The notes: generated from the letters alone by a model not told the origin. 64,000 bases of DNA from Rhizopus sp. PT2906 (GCA_025529335.1 JAMYHX010000127.1:1-64000), one strand, 5' to 3'. Shown: positions 12,272-23,864, numbered from the stretch's first letter. Made by a program: numbers and translations.

Positions 12272-13695
12272 ATGAAATCTTGGTTGCAACGTCCAGAGAC
12301 AAAGAAATATGCAGCAGACGGTACAGACTCACATACTAGAAAACATATGAATATTGTTTATCAAAGTGAGAACATATCAGTAATATTTTATTAGTTGCAT
12401 TGTTTGCAATTTCACAAGTAGCATTTTACTTTGCTTTTAAATACGTCCTCAAATCACTTGATCCCAACAAAGCAAAGCGCCAAGAAGCTAAGGCAAGAAG
12501 TAATCGTGTCCTTGGAAAGCTTGGTGTAAGCTTAGCTGTTTTATTAAACAGCATATGTTGACTCTTTTCAATAGAAAGATATCAAATTGAATGAATACGA
12601 ACAGATTATTGCAGCAGAAATCATTCATGCTGAAGAGATTAACGTCACTTTTAAGCGTAAATATTCTTTAATATAGTAGAGTTGTGACATGAGGCTAAAA
12701 AGAAGTTTTTATTAAAAAAAAAATAGAGATTGGAGGATTAGACAGCATCATTCAAGAACTTCGTGAAAGTGTCATCTATCCACTTTGTTATCCAGGGCTG
12801 TTCACTTCAGCCTCTGGACTTTTGGGCGCACCCAAGGGTGTCTTGCTCTACGGTCCTCCTGGATGTGGAAAGACGATGCTTGCGAAAGCATTAGCCAGAG
12901 AAAGTGGAGCGACCTTTATCAACGTTCACGTGTCTACGTTGACAGATAAATATTATGGTGAATCCAATAAGCTGGCAGCTGCGGTATTTACCTTGGCCAG
13001 AAAGCTTCAGCCTTCTATTGTATTTATTGATGAAATAGATTCCTTTTTACGTGAACGTCGAAGCACAGATCATGAAACGACGGGAATGATGAAGGCCGAA
13101 TTCATGAGTCTTTGGGACGGTTTGACGACGGGAGAGGATACTCGAATTGTCATCTTGGGTGCAACAAATAGACCTAATGATATCGATTCGGCTATTCTCA
13201 GAAGAATGCCTAAACGGTTTGCCGTTCGATTGCCAAGTGCGGATCAAAGAAGAAGTATCCTCGAACTTGTAAGTTTAGTAGTCATGATTATTTCTGCTTA
13301 CTCATTTTCTTTATTTCTTTTTTGGTGTAGCTATTGAAAAATATTACCTTGGCTTCAGACTTTAATATGAATGAATTAGTTCAAAGAACTGCAGGATTAT
13401 CGGGCAGTGACTTGAAAGAACTCTGCCGTAACGCAGCCATGATACCAATTCGTGAATATGTTCGATCCGTTCATTCAGGAATTGACAGTGAAAATGCAAG
13501 TCAAGACTTGATGAACTTGGACCTATCAAAGGTAATATTTTAAAATGATACTGTTTATTGTTTTTATATAACATGAATTTATTATAGAAAGTCAACACTC
13601 GTCCATTGACATTGGCTGATTTCTATGCTTCCGAGAACCACGAAAAGACACACAACTACTCTAGTGATTTGCCTCAGCAAGAGAACCTTGACTAA
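12272..13695 (+). CDS. MSP1: Msp1/ATAD1-type AAA ATPase (membrane protein extractor)
   Basis: A multi-exon gene whose product has an N-terminal transmembrane helix (ALFAISQVAFYFAF) and a single AAA module. Motifs in order: IGGLDSIIQELRESVIYPL, Walker A GPPGCGKT, pore loop KYYGES, Walker B IVFIDEIDS, ERRSTDHE, sensor GATNR, second Arg LRRMPKRF and GLSGSDLKELCR. This order and the TM anchor identify Msp1, which sits on the mitochondrial outer membrane and peroxisomes and removes mislocalised tail-anchored proteins. The best start is the ATG at 12272; removing a 74-nt intron that begins GTACAG then leads in frame into the TM helix. A much shorter 29-nt intron is the alternative. The C-terminal exon ends in QQENLD. 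Confidence 0.93.
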
Positions 13696-14057
13696 CTTGC
13701 TGTATTCAGAAATTATTTGCACACTGATAGAAAATAAAGTAAATAATAAAAGATAACCCACAAAAAGTAAAAGAAGGATTAGTAAATCAGCTGTTTACAT
13801 TGACATTAAATACTTATATATAAAGAAGAGGATCTATAACAGAATAGACATTTAAAAGAGATTATTAAGAAGGGGCTCACAAAGCCTTAACTTAAATAAA
13901 CATATCATATGCATTTTCTACAAGTCTGAAGCTTGAAGACATGAAAATGAATGAACAATGACTTTCTAAACATTTGATACATAATTTACGGAAACTGATT
14001 TACAGTTTTATTCGAAAACTAGTGATACTATAAAAAAGAAGACAATGTTTATTCTGG
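13696..14057. other. Spacer between convergent genes
   Basis: AT-rich spacer between the Msp1 stop and the GTPBP1-like stop, with AATAAA-like polyadenylation sequences near 13735 and 13750. No gene is seen. Confidence 0.6.
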
Positions 14058-16184
14058 TTACAGTAAACGAGTGATTTTGCCAATTCCTTTTGTTCGTCCT
14101 TCTCTAAAGATCTAGCAATATATTAGATTTACCGTTTATCTATTAGAAACATCCTCTACTTACCAGCCGTGAACCAACCGTCAGATATTCTGGATTCTTG
14201 ACAAACTCAAACTCCTAATTATAAAAATAGTGATTAGGGATCATCCAAAATACTCTTATGATTCACTTACAACTTTGGCTCGGTCACCTGTTCGCAGCAC
14301 TTCCTTTTCGGCAGTAATGATACTTGCGGTTTGACGTACAGCACCACAATGAACCATGGCCTGATATCGAGACTTGATGGTCGTTGAATGGTAAAGGACC
14401 AAGATTTCGGCTTCAAAACGCCGTGATACCTTGGGCATCGGCTGATCTTTATCATGAGTGAGCAAAACTTGACCCTTTCTGATCGCGCTACGCCGAATAT
14501 TCTTCAATGCCAATGTTACCGACTGTCCTGCTGTTGCTGCCGGTACATTGACTCGTTTACGATGGATACCCTTGATGGACGTGGTGACAAATTGTCCAGC
14601 AGAATCAGGACCAAGAATGACCTTGTCGCCCACATGAATCACCCCGCTTCGCATGATGCCGCTAACGACTGTACCCACGAACGGAACCGAATAAGTTTCA
14701 TTGATCTCATAGTGGAACGGTTTATCAGTTTCGTATCTTGTCAAAGAAGGAAGAGCGTTCAAAAAGTTTCTGACGAGATCCAAGCCTTGACCTGTGACGT
14801 TACTAACCTGAAAGATCGGACACAGACGTTCGCTAACAAAATTTTGCTAAGAAAATATCAAGTCAGTCATGGCTATAGCAACAATGATTCAACTTACTGC
14901 AGTCACCACCACATCATGGTTATTCTGGACAAACAGCGGTATCTTTCTGCATGATTTGGACTTTAATATCTTTGTCAGGTCACGGATCGTTTGTTCAAGT
15001 ACATGTGCCGGACATCGGTCAATCTTTGTGATCACAACCAAGACGGGTATAGCCAGTGATAAAGCGAGACCCAAGTGTTCCTTTGACATACCGATCATAC
15101 CAGCATTTGCACCAACCTAAAGAAAAAGTTAATATTCATCAAATCAATCTCAGTTGATAAAAAAGCTTACCATAAGCATTGCAAAATCAGGAGCACTGCC
15201 AGTCATTCCAAACACAGTGGTCTATTATTTACAACCATCAGTCTCTTTTCATGTCAATATAAACCGCGTTACCTTTAGATACTTTTCGTGCCCTGCTAGA
15301 TCAACAAAACTTATCACCTTGGCTGCCTTTTCCGTAATTTCTTCCCACGTCAACTTTTTGCCTGCTCCCGCTGGATGAAGGATCGGTCGTGAATGAGAGT
15401 CAAAGCCCAAGATTTCACCACCTACGCTGGATGTTCGACCGGATTCAATTTCATGTTTATGACGAAACAAATTTACTCTGGCCTTTCCTCGACCGTCATC
15501 CAAGATACCCTTTGTCAAGACTCCCAACATGGTAGACTACATAATTTATGAGGGATGTTGCCCAAGCGAATACGATTGCCTCTTTACCTTTCCAGCGTCT
15601 ACGTTCCCTACGACCGCTACTCTTACTTCCAACACATCCTGTACTGACCTGGGACGCTTTCTGAGCATGAAATGAGATACTTTCTGCTCGTTTGACTTTG
15701 TTGTCTTGTTAATATCCAACTGTATTAGTTCGTCGATATTGGCCAAGTCAGCATCAAGTGATTCAGCTAAGGTGGTTAATGTCTTTATACACTTGTCATA
15801 TTCATCTATAGTCAAATTCATCGGTGACCCATCATCTATAATGCACTTGTGTTAACGTGTATGTGTGTTTAACGACTATTCTTTTTCATACCTTCAACAC
15901 CTATTTCAAACAGCGTCTCGCCTTTTCCATGCTGCATACGTGTAGATATGATATCTTTGAGCCACACCATGTCCTCTTCTTTGGCTTCTATCAGTCTTTC
16001 CTACGAGCCAGGTGTTATTTACAATCGTGTTATTGTGGCCTGATCTTACTTTGAGTGTTCTATGCTCTACATCCTCGTCGTCATGCTTTTGTTGGTCGTT
16101 TAATGAGACATTATATAACGCTGAAACAAGACGCCTTGCTTCCTCGTCGTGTGCTGTGTCTTTTGTGGTGATAACCATATTCAT
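14058..16184 (-). CDS. GTPBP1/GTPBP2-type translational GTPase
   Basis: A minus-strand, multi-exon gene starting MNMVITTKDTAHDEEAR and ending GKITRLL. The GTPase core reads VAVVGNVDAGK, with an intron cutting the P-loop just before STMLGVL, then RGKARVNLFRHKHEIESGR, the G3 motif DLAGHEKY, and the G4 motif TKID. EF-Tu-like domains 2 and 3 follow (PFVGTVVSGIMRSGVI, GDKVILGP, RTGDRAKV). The RHKHEIESGRTSSVG segment is diagnostic of GTPBP1/2 as opposed to eEF1A or Hbs1. Animal homologues act on stalled or slow ribosomes and in exosome-linked mRNA turnover; the fungal role is less known. Length (about 600 residues) is normal. The start ATG at 16184 has a second Met two codons later. Confidence 0.9.
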
Positions 16185-16910
16185 ATAATAAATAACAAGA
16201 CGGAAAGAAATGTCCCACTTGTGTATATATATGCTGTTTTGAGTATACGGAGTTTAAATCGATAGTGCATTACCCTAGACACACCTTGGTTCGCGCACGC
16301 TTTCATGAAGTATCCGCAGCTTTATGCGTCTTGATGAGTCATGAATGAGAATGCGGCGCAGTTGCTGAAAGACCAAGTCTTAGTTGTAGGTTTCATCATT
16401 CTCCTCTTTCAGGATCTCTTTGATCGGCGAGTGTAACACAGTGAAATTTTATGCAACAAGGTGAAAATTGGGAGTTTAATATGAATATAAAAGTAATGTT
16501 TAATCCAAAGTGATTGTCATCTTTGAATAAAAGGAGAATAAGAAGGGGCATTAAAAGTAACCATGAGTACGAATGACGTATGTGCGCAGGCCATTAAAGA
16601 ATACTTTGGTGCCACATTTTTTTCATCTGCGCTAATTGTATTGTTGAGTGACAGAATACCATTTTTCCAAAGCAAGTCATGTATGCAAAAAAAAAAGACA
16701 CACTGCAGGCAAATCACTGGGGGTGAGTGGCGTTTTTAATTAAAAATAAGCTTAAAGCATAGCCCCCCTTTTACTCCCTCTTTTTTTTTTCTCCAGTACA
16801 ACAAGGTTATTACATAAAATATTGATTTATTATAAAAACATGAAATTATTGTATAAACAATGAAAGAGGATTAAGATTGTAAACAGTGGATATAAATACA
16901 ATGTAATATA
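16185..16910. other. Spacer with two very short open frames (16341-16436 and 16563-16739)
   Basis: Two short plus-strand frames stand out. One (16341-16436) encodes 31 residues with a hydrophobic centre (VLVVGFIILLFQ). The other (16563-16739) encodes 58 residues starting MSTNDVCAQAIKEYFG, reminiscent of the first helix of RNA polymerase III subunit C82, but the similarity ends after about 35 residues. Neither is joined to further exons by convincing splice sites, so I do not call them as genes. The segment should also hold the promoter of the GTPBP1-like gene. Confidence 0.35.
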
Positions 16911-17183
16911 TTAAAAATAGTCTTCTTCTTCAAGTTCTTGGTCTGCTAATTCAATAGCACCACTTAATATTGCTTTTACTTGCTTAGCTAAGCATAATTT
17001 TGGATGAGGTTCGTCTTCAAATATAGAAGCACTGGTTATTGAAGAGACATGATGAGTTGAGAGTGTACAAGACGAACAGGATTCAATTTCGATCTTTTCG
17101 CTTGGTTTTTCCTTCTTTTTTCTTAAATAGCCGTCGTCTCTAAATAAGCGTGATAGACGATGAATTAAGTGATGTCGAGTCAT
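16911..17183 (-). CDS. Small hypothetical protein, 90 residues
   Basis: A single-exon frame starting MTRHHLIHRLSRLFRDD, with a Lys-rich stretch (LRKKKEKPSEK), a Ser/Cys/His-rich middle and an acidic end (ELADQELEEEDYF). I do not recognise a family. A possible amphipathic helix (KLCLAKQVKAILSGAIELA) precedes the tail. It stands alone between larger spacers and has a T-rich region upstream (plus strand 17184 onward). It could be a genuine short protein or a chance frame; the non-random composition favours the former slightly. Confidence 0.4.
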   Translation of the reverse strand: MTRHHLIHRLSRLFRDDGYLRKKKEKPSEKIEIESCSSCTLSTHHVSSITSASIFEDEPHPKLCLAKQVKAILSGAIELADQELEEEDYF

Positions 17184-17895
17184 GTAATAAAGTCAAGGAA
17201 AGGAAGAAGAGAAAAGAAAAAAACAAGCTGCTATTTATAATATCATCACCATTTACAGTCGCATGCAGTCTGGCGTATACTTATCCTATTTTCATATACA
17301 CACACATACACAATAAGCATTTTTACCTTTGTTAACCTTTCAATTTCCCCTCCTTTTTTAGTTTAGTGACACTCTTGTGCATAAAAAAGTAACCACTAAA
17401 CCATATGCTTTCTCTTTCCTCCCCTTTTTTTTGGCTTTTAATTTGTGTCCCTTGTAACAGGTTTGTTTGCCACCATGTCCGGATTATTAAACCCTATTCA
17501 TTTATCAGATCAATGAATGAGTTTCTTTGTGGATTTATGTTATAGAAATTTCTTACACACACACACACACATGGACCTTATTATAAAGTGACAAGTTATA
17601 TTGTAAGCAGCATTGCTTCTTTGTAGATACTTTGTGGCCTCCTTTTTAGACCACGTCTCATATTCAATAGCATTGGGAGCATCACTAAGTTATTTGAATT
17701 AAAGAATAGCGGATACTCTCCCTCCTCTACTTTTGAAATCTATACAAACAGATCATCAATTCAACAGTAAAAGATATGCAACCCTTTCTTTGTCGGAAAA
17801 AAAAAAAGAGAGCTGGGTGCTAATTGTAGCAATATCCCATGAAATTCAGACAATGGTGGTTTTTTTTTCTTTTTTTTTTTCAATAAATTGAAAAT
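17184..17895. other. Spacer with promoter-like T-tracts
   Basis: No gene seen. It contains a short CA repeat (about 17556-17571) and several long T-tracts, the last directly before the ATG at 17896, a pattern seen ahead of many genes in this window. Confidence 0.5.
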
Positions 17896-18423
17896 ATGCT
17901 GCACCGAATCACTCTTAATATTGTTCGTCCTTGCCTTTACAGAGCCACAGTACCTCGACTTATTGCCCCTCGATCATTAGCTGCACTTCAAACCACACGT
18001 TCATTTGCTTCGTCACATGACTGGCAGCAAGGTATAAGTCATCCACTGATTGACAAGATCGCGCAGCACCCACACATTATGGACCAGTTGGTGAAGTTTA
18101 CCGAGGTTTTGAAAGATAAAGGCATCAATGTGAACAAACAACCTAGTTTTACAGAAGTAAAATTCTTGTTATTACGTTTGATCAATTCATAACGCGATTG
18201 AACATAGATCGTCAAGGTTATGAGCGATCCTGAAGTGAAGGAAATAACAAAGAAACTCGTTCAGGATATGCAGGCAGCAGGTATCACTCTTGATATGAAA
18301 GCAGTTCAGGAATTGCAGGCAGGTTTAGCAAAATATAACGAAGTAATGGGTCAGCAAAAGGAAGAAGATGAAAACAAAGATCAAGGCGTGTTGAACAAAG
18401 TGAAAGGGCTCTTCAAGAAATAA
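17896..18423 (+). CDS. Mitochondrial-targeted protein of unknown function
   Basis: Two exons (17896-18156, 18208-18423; 51-nt intron) encode 158 residues. The first 40 residues are Arg-rich, Ser/Ala-rich and devoid of acidic residues (MLHRITLNIVRPCLYRATVP... TTRSFASSH), a typical mitochondrial presequence with a plausible cleavage near RSFA|SS. The mature part is helical and contains two related segments, HPHIMDQLVKFTEVLKDKG and DPEVKEITKKLVQDMQAAG, resembling a duplicated STI1-like helical unit, and ends with a charged tail (VLNKVKGLFKK). I do not recognise a named family. The placement inside mitochondria is inferred from the presequence only. Confidence 0.75.
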
Positions 18424-18555
18424 TAAAGAATATCTGTAGTTTTGTATGTATACGTGATAAATAGAGCTTCCATTTCTCTTAAAGAGAAAGAAAAAGGAGA
18501 CAAAGGTCAAGCAAGATACAAGAACTAGGGTTTCTTGTTGAAAGAGGATGATTTA

Positions 18556-19741
18556 TTAAAAAAAGTCTGCATAGCTTTGTTGTTGACGGGCAGGCATAGG
18601 CGATGAAGCAGCTTCATAAGATGCCAACGCGGCATCAAAATCTCTAGGTGTCGGCTTTGGTCTTTTCTTGTTTTCTTCAGTCTCTTGTCCTTCCGGTAGT
18701 GCTCTCTTCTTTTTCCTATGATGATCAAACTGTTAACCATTTCTCCAAGTGTAGAGTTTATTTAACCTACATTTTCTTTTGTTTGTTTCTCTCTTGTCTA
18801 TAAGCCAACTCTTTTTCGTCATCTGAAAATTCCATTTCCTATAATACATATAGGGTTGATATCTTTTTCTATAACTGTCTCTCTTTTGTCTCACTTACAT
18901 CTTCATCGATTTCTTCATCATACATGTTACTAGCATCGGTATATTGAATCTTTTTTAGTGCTTCTGTTGGCACGATCTGCGTCTTTTGATATGATGGCAC
19001 ATAAAACACTGGGGCTCCAACGACAGTCAATTCTTTGATCAACTCAGTCTCATCGTTGAATCGGACTGTATAAAAGGGTCGAGCAATAGGTCCAAACGTC
19101 TCAAAGACTTCTCCCATGATTTCTCTATTTTCATACACCAGCAATGATCCAATGTCAAGTGTACTGTGTTCCGAACCTGGCCGAGACTGTATAACGATGA
19201 CATTTTGAATCTTTTGATAAATATGACCTGCAAGTATGATCTCTGTCTCGGCTGTAACTTCAAACTCTGGCTTTTCAATAAACACCTCTGTTATTTCATT
19301 TGCTGTTTTAACAACACCGTCTTTATACAGTTCTTCCTCTTCTTCATCCTCTGGTTTATCTTCTTCTTTATCTTCCTCCTTATCTTCTTCTTCATCACTA
19401 GATACACGCTTATTGGTATATAACACCCTTATAATGGCTGCTCCGATTTACCTTGAAGAATCACTATTACTACTACTATCTGACGACAGTTCTAAATCAC
19501 TACTTTCATAGCCCTCTTCGTCATTTGTCTTTCCTGAGATTGCAGCGTCAATACTATCCTGAATGGGTTGTTGATCTGGTTTGATCTATATATTTATTAT
19601 TAAGTAAAATATTTTTAGTTTGTTATAATGTACCTCAGTTGATGCACTATTGCTATTATCATGCTGTTCTACTCCATGATCTTGTTCTGGCTCATTATCA
19701 ACATATTGGCCAACAATCTTTAGATCTTCGGACGTAAGCAT
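18556..19741 (-). CDS. NAF1: Naf1-like H/ACA snoRNP assembly factor
   Basis: A minus-strand, multi-exon gene. It starts MLTSEDLKIVGQYVDNEPEQD, passes through a long acidic DEEE/KEED low-complexity region, and then has the Gar1/Naf1 beta-barrel domain: VTAETEIILAGHIYQKIQN, LDIGSLLVYENREIMGEVF, ETFGPIARPFYTVRF and GAPVFYVP. The C-terminal part contains NMYDEEIDEDEMEFSDDEKE, as in other Naf1 proteins, then KKRP and QSYADFF at the end. Naf1 chaperones the Cbf5-Nop10-Nhp2 core during H/ACA RNP formation and is later replaced by Gar1. The acidic linker before the barrel distinguishes it from the glycine-arginine-rich Gar1. Confidence 0.88.
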
Positions 19742-20113
19742 GGCACCCAATTATTTTTTTACAAAAAAAAAAAAAGAAAAACAGTAGAATGTGCAACGAA
19801 AAGCTTAAGTGATGCATAAACAGTCACTCCTGTCTTCTTCAGCATAATTATGTTTAAAGGTGCGAAAGTGCGAGAGTATAAGCCTAGTTGAACAGTTGAG
19901 GCAACCAGCAGAAAAACTGCTGCCCTAGATTGCATGGCAAAGGGCTGATTTAGTGGTCGAGTTCATGAAGAATGACATATATAGTAAAGCAATGAAAGAA
20001 GTCAAGAGTATCATACCAGACTGAGATTTACCTTCAGGCACCATCAACTACACTCTTGGTGTGTCATGAAAATATTCATACAATAGATAATACTTTTTGC
20101 AAAATACTTTTAT
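19742..20113. other. Spacer between Naf1 and P450 number 1
   Basis: AT-rich spacer, upstream of Naf1 and downstream of the P450, both on the minus strand. An A-run lies at about 19760-19777. No gene is seen. Confidence 0.55.
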
Positions 20114-21874
20114 TTATTTCTGACGATGGACAATGCGGATCTTATAAGGAGCAGGCTTGACAATGATTCCTTCATCACTATAATCATCTAAATCAATAGG
20201 CACAGGCTTACCCTGAGCATCAAGCTCAGGTTCAATAATAAACCTGTCAAAGAAGCGAACATAGAAATTGAACAATTCAACTTCAGCCAAATGAATACCA
20301 GGACAGATTCTTCTTCCCCAACCAAATCCAAACTGGTCTCTATCTTCAATCTTTGTATTTGCAGCTATACCCATTCTGCTTGTGTTGGACATAAATCGCT
20401 CTGGTTTGAACTCTGTGGGATTTTCATAGAATTTCTCGTTCATGTGCATGGCGGCCATACTACTGACAAGGACAGAACCCTTGGGAATCAGATAGTCATT
20501 AACAATCACATCTTCTGAAGCCATATGAGGCACACCAAAGTTAGTCACTGGACGGAATCGCATCACCTCCTTTTGTACACAAATGGCATATGGGAATTCC
20601 TCACGATCCTTGTGGAAATTAGGAATAGCTCCTGCAGGATTTTTGGCTTTCCAGGCTTCAAGTTCATCAATAATCTTCTTTTGAACCTCTGGTTTCTGAG
20701 CAAGGATAGCAAAGGTCCAGTAAAGAGAAACAGCAACAGTATCAGCTCCAGCACCAATCAAGTCACCTATAAAAAGAGGATAAGCTTTGTGTGTTTTATA
20801 TATGTATATATCCTTTTTACTCATAAAGACGTGAATATCATCTTCATCAACCAATCCTTGTTCTTTCATTTCATACATAGACTTAGCCAGTGAATCTTGT
20901 TCCTTCTTTAAGGCTTCTTGAATCAACATACCATAGATAGGATCACGCTTGGTCTCGACAAATTCACGTAGCTTCTTCTCCGTGCCTCTTAATCTCTCAG
21001 CCCAGGCCAAACTAGGTACAAAGGAACCAAGATCGCCAGCAGCACCTGAGTAGATCATGGCTTGATGGATATAGCTGCTGATGCCTAAAAAGATAGGATC
21101 ATCAACATCATTACATCGTGCGGCAACGGCTAAGGTCAAGATAATGTTCAAAGATGTCAGCTGTACTTGCTTGAATGGGTTGATTGCTATGCCTTCATCA
21201 GCGATCTTTGTCAATCTGCTCATCATTCTGTCAGCTTCTACTTCTAAGATTTCGCCATATTTATCAACAGAACCAGGGCTCAGAAGTGAGGCGGCTAATA
21301 TATCCGTCAGTATATATTTATGTATACAAGAAATAATGAAAAGAGAGCTTACCTGCTTTTCTCTTATTCTTCCATTGAGGGTCATACTGAACAAAGACGA
21401 TACCTCTAGAAAAAGGTTAAAAAAAAATCAAAGGAGAAGTTAGTTATACCTATTATTTCGACCATAAATTTCAACATTGAATCGATGATAGGATCTTGAT
21501 GAGGTACTCTTGCCTGCCTTGACAAAGATGTCATGGGCTAAAAGGGGATCACTGATCATGATCCATAACTGGTTACCCATATCAATCTTGTAGATGGGTC
21601 CTGCCTCTTTATGCCACTGAGTGATCTGCTTGGAAGGAACTTTGCCCATGGAGAGCATATGGCCTAACACACAAGATATGTAAACTAGGTCAACTCTTTT
21701 TTAAAAGAACTTACCAAAGATCGGCCATCTGATCGAACGTGGTGGATAGGGTATCTCTTTTAATCCCTTGCCTTCATTTGATTTTCCTCTAGTCAATAGA
21801 TAAATGGCAGACAAAAGGGCAACACCAGTGGGTATAAGGACAGTAGCGTTTTGCTTGATCTTTTCTATATCCAT
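20114..21874 (-). CDS. Cytochrome P450 (paralogue 1)
   Basis: Starts MDIEKIKQNATVLIPTGVAL, an N-terminal membrane anchor, followed by a proline-rich hinge (EIPYPPRSIRWPIFG). P450 motifs: I-helix GAGADTVA, ExxR in KEVMRFRP, PERF (the PERW-type motif) and heme loop FGWGRRICPG with the Cys ligand. Introns fall after IFG, before GIVFVQYDP, before ASLLSPGSV and before DLIGAGAD. It is closely related to the plus-strand P450 at 56633-58481, sharing introns and phrases such as YHRFN, AGDL and SLVPSLAW, so the two are paralogues. The substrate cannot be told from sequence. The I-helix lacks the usual second Thr (AGADTVA in place of AGxDTT/S). Confidence 0.93.
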
Positions 21875-23260
21875 TTTGTATATAATGTAATAAATGTCTG
21901 GTGTTACAGATGACTAACAGAAATTGAAAAAGAGAAAAAGAGTGAGAGAGAGAAGAGTGAAAACAAGGAAGGCGGTGTTTGTTATTGACATTTAAGCAAA
22001 AAAAAACAAAAACTGGTTCCACCATATCACCATAAAAACGTGCCGCATCAAATAGTCAAAAAGATAAGTCTAACTCTGCTTTGCCAGTAGTCTGCATCTT
22101 GCTGCTTATTATGTCGGCATAACCAAGAACATGTGAGTCATCAGCTGTGTAGTTTGATTATCCTAAACATTTACTTCAAAAGATGTAAATATTTGTTTAT
22201 AAATAAACTCCTTTCTTTTTAGGAAGGTTTGAATTCGGATCCTTTCATATCTTGTTACACAGGTGTATTGACAAATGGGTCAACAACCGCAAAGGAAAGG
22301 AGGAAAAGAGTCAAAGATAAGCCGTAGATCTCACAAGACTACTACAGATGGATCAAGAAATGGGTCAACAAAATCATCACTACATAGAACTACATAGAAA
22401 AAGAAAATAGTAGATAGGGGTTTCGATGTAGTTTATCTTGTAAGAGAATGTCTGGTTCGATTCTCATTAATTTGGTTTGTCCTATAAGAAGGTGGCACAA
22501 TCGAGATGAGCATTATAAAAGGCCGACATGTACAGTCTCTTTATACAGTCATTATGCAGCTTTCTTTTGCCAAAAAACAAAAACTAAGCGATACTGCATA
22601 CCAGTTGTGTGCTTTCTCTATATATATAAAAAAAAGAAAGAAACTCGCAATGTACGAAAAGGTGATATTATAAAAGAGGTACAAAATTCTCCGCTCTTTA
22701 TTCAAGAAGCAACAATCTTGTTCTTTTAAACAAAATATACAAGAAAAGAACTTGAACATTTAGAAAAGCTTTTCCTATACACTTTAATAATACGAAAGAG
22801 ACAATCGATTTACTATTAACCAAACAGTATCGAATGTCACTTTGATAAGCTGGCTGTGTTTAGACTTTTTTTTTTGGCCTGGAATTCATTAAGAGCAAAG
22901 CTTTGAAAACATGATTATTTAAATTCTGTCTTACGCATATTATTCTCACTTTATCCTACGATCTGAATGAGTGTTTGGCAAGTTTTTTCTTTTCTTTTCT
23001 TTGTCTAATGGATGGCTGCGACACATCCTCGTCCTTTGAAGAAAGTAGCAATCATGAAAGCGTAAAAAAGATACCCAACTCTGATCCATTTGATCCAATT
23101 TCTTGGATTAATACACCCCCTTGCTTCTCTCTCTTTTCGTCATTCTGCAGGGCGTTTTAAGAGAGAAAGAAAGAAAAAGAGGGTCTAATTTTTCAGGTCC
23201 TGCATAAACTGACTACCAATAAAAAAAATCTTTTTTTCTTTCTTTTCCCTTGTGTTAGTA
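21875..23260. other. Long spacer (shared upstream region)
   Basis: About 1.4 kb between the divergently transcribed P450 and RbfA-like genes. Short frames here are not convincing. T-rich tracts near 22870 and 23226-23250 precede the RbfA-like start. The size leaves ample room for regulatory DNA for the P450, but no specific site is recognised. Confidence 0.5.
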
Positions 23261-23864
23261 ATGCAACGATTTCTGCGTGGATTTGCAACTAAAGTAAACC
23301 GGTACACACCTGAGGCACAAGTGATCCTTCAGGACACTATGGTTCCCGGTGCTTATCTCAAATACCTTAAAAATCGCTCCAACAAGGACAAAACAAAAAG
23401 AGGATCAGATGAGGTTCCAATTTATACCGAACCAGCTCGATCGATGACCTTTGGACAGAAATCAGATGGACCAACACAAGCTCAAATGCAACTAGCTGAT
23501 CGTGTACGAAAGGCAATGATCAAAGTTCAGGCGGTTGAAGACTTGCCTACAAGCTGGCTATCACAACTACGAGTGGCAGATGTCAAGGTGGCAAGGAATC
23601 TAAAGAGATGTCAAATAGAATATGAACCCATAGCAAACGAGCAGGTAAGAACAACAAAACATGGTCTATATTCTATTATATTTATTATTATTATTATAGG
23701 GTAAAGTACATAACGCAGTTAGAAAGCATTCACGATTACTGAATATGCTCATCAATCAACATGCACAAACTGAACATACATTCCATATCAAATTTATTTC
23801 ACATGAGCATAAGGATATTGATGAGGTATACAATACGATCGAGAAGGAGCTAGCTTCATTGTAA
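23261..23864 (+). CDS. RbfA-like mitochondrial ribosome-maturation protein
   Basis: Two exons separated by a short intron that begins GTAAGA after ANEQ. The product of about 180 residues begins MQRFLRGFATKVNRYTPEAQ, a mitochondrial-type presequence. The C-terminal half, from ADRVRKAMIKVQAVEDLP through LRVADVKVARNLKRCQIEY to a helix with LLNMLINQHA and FHIKFISHEH, follows the strand-helix order of the RbfA fold (RNA-binding KH-like protein that aids small-subunit rRNA maturation). The start is the ATG at 23261; an upstream GTG in the same frame is not used. The last nine coding bases overlap the convergent protease gene. Identification rests on fold pattern, so it is moderate. Confidence 0.55.

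Noticed and set aside
22443..22475. tRNA-like TTCGA arm
   Set aside because: GGTTCGATTC resembles a T-loop, but the flanking stems do not pair as a 5-bp T stem with a 7-nt loop, and no D or anticodon arm or acceptor stem was found.
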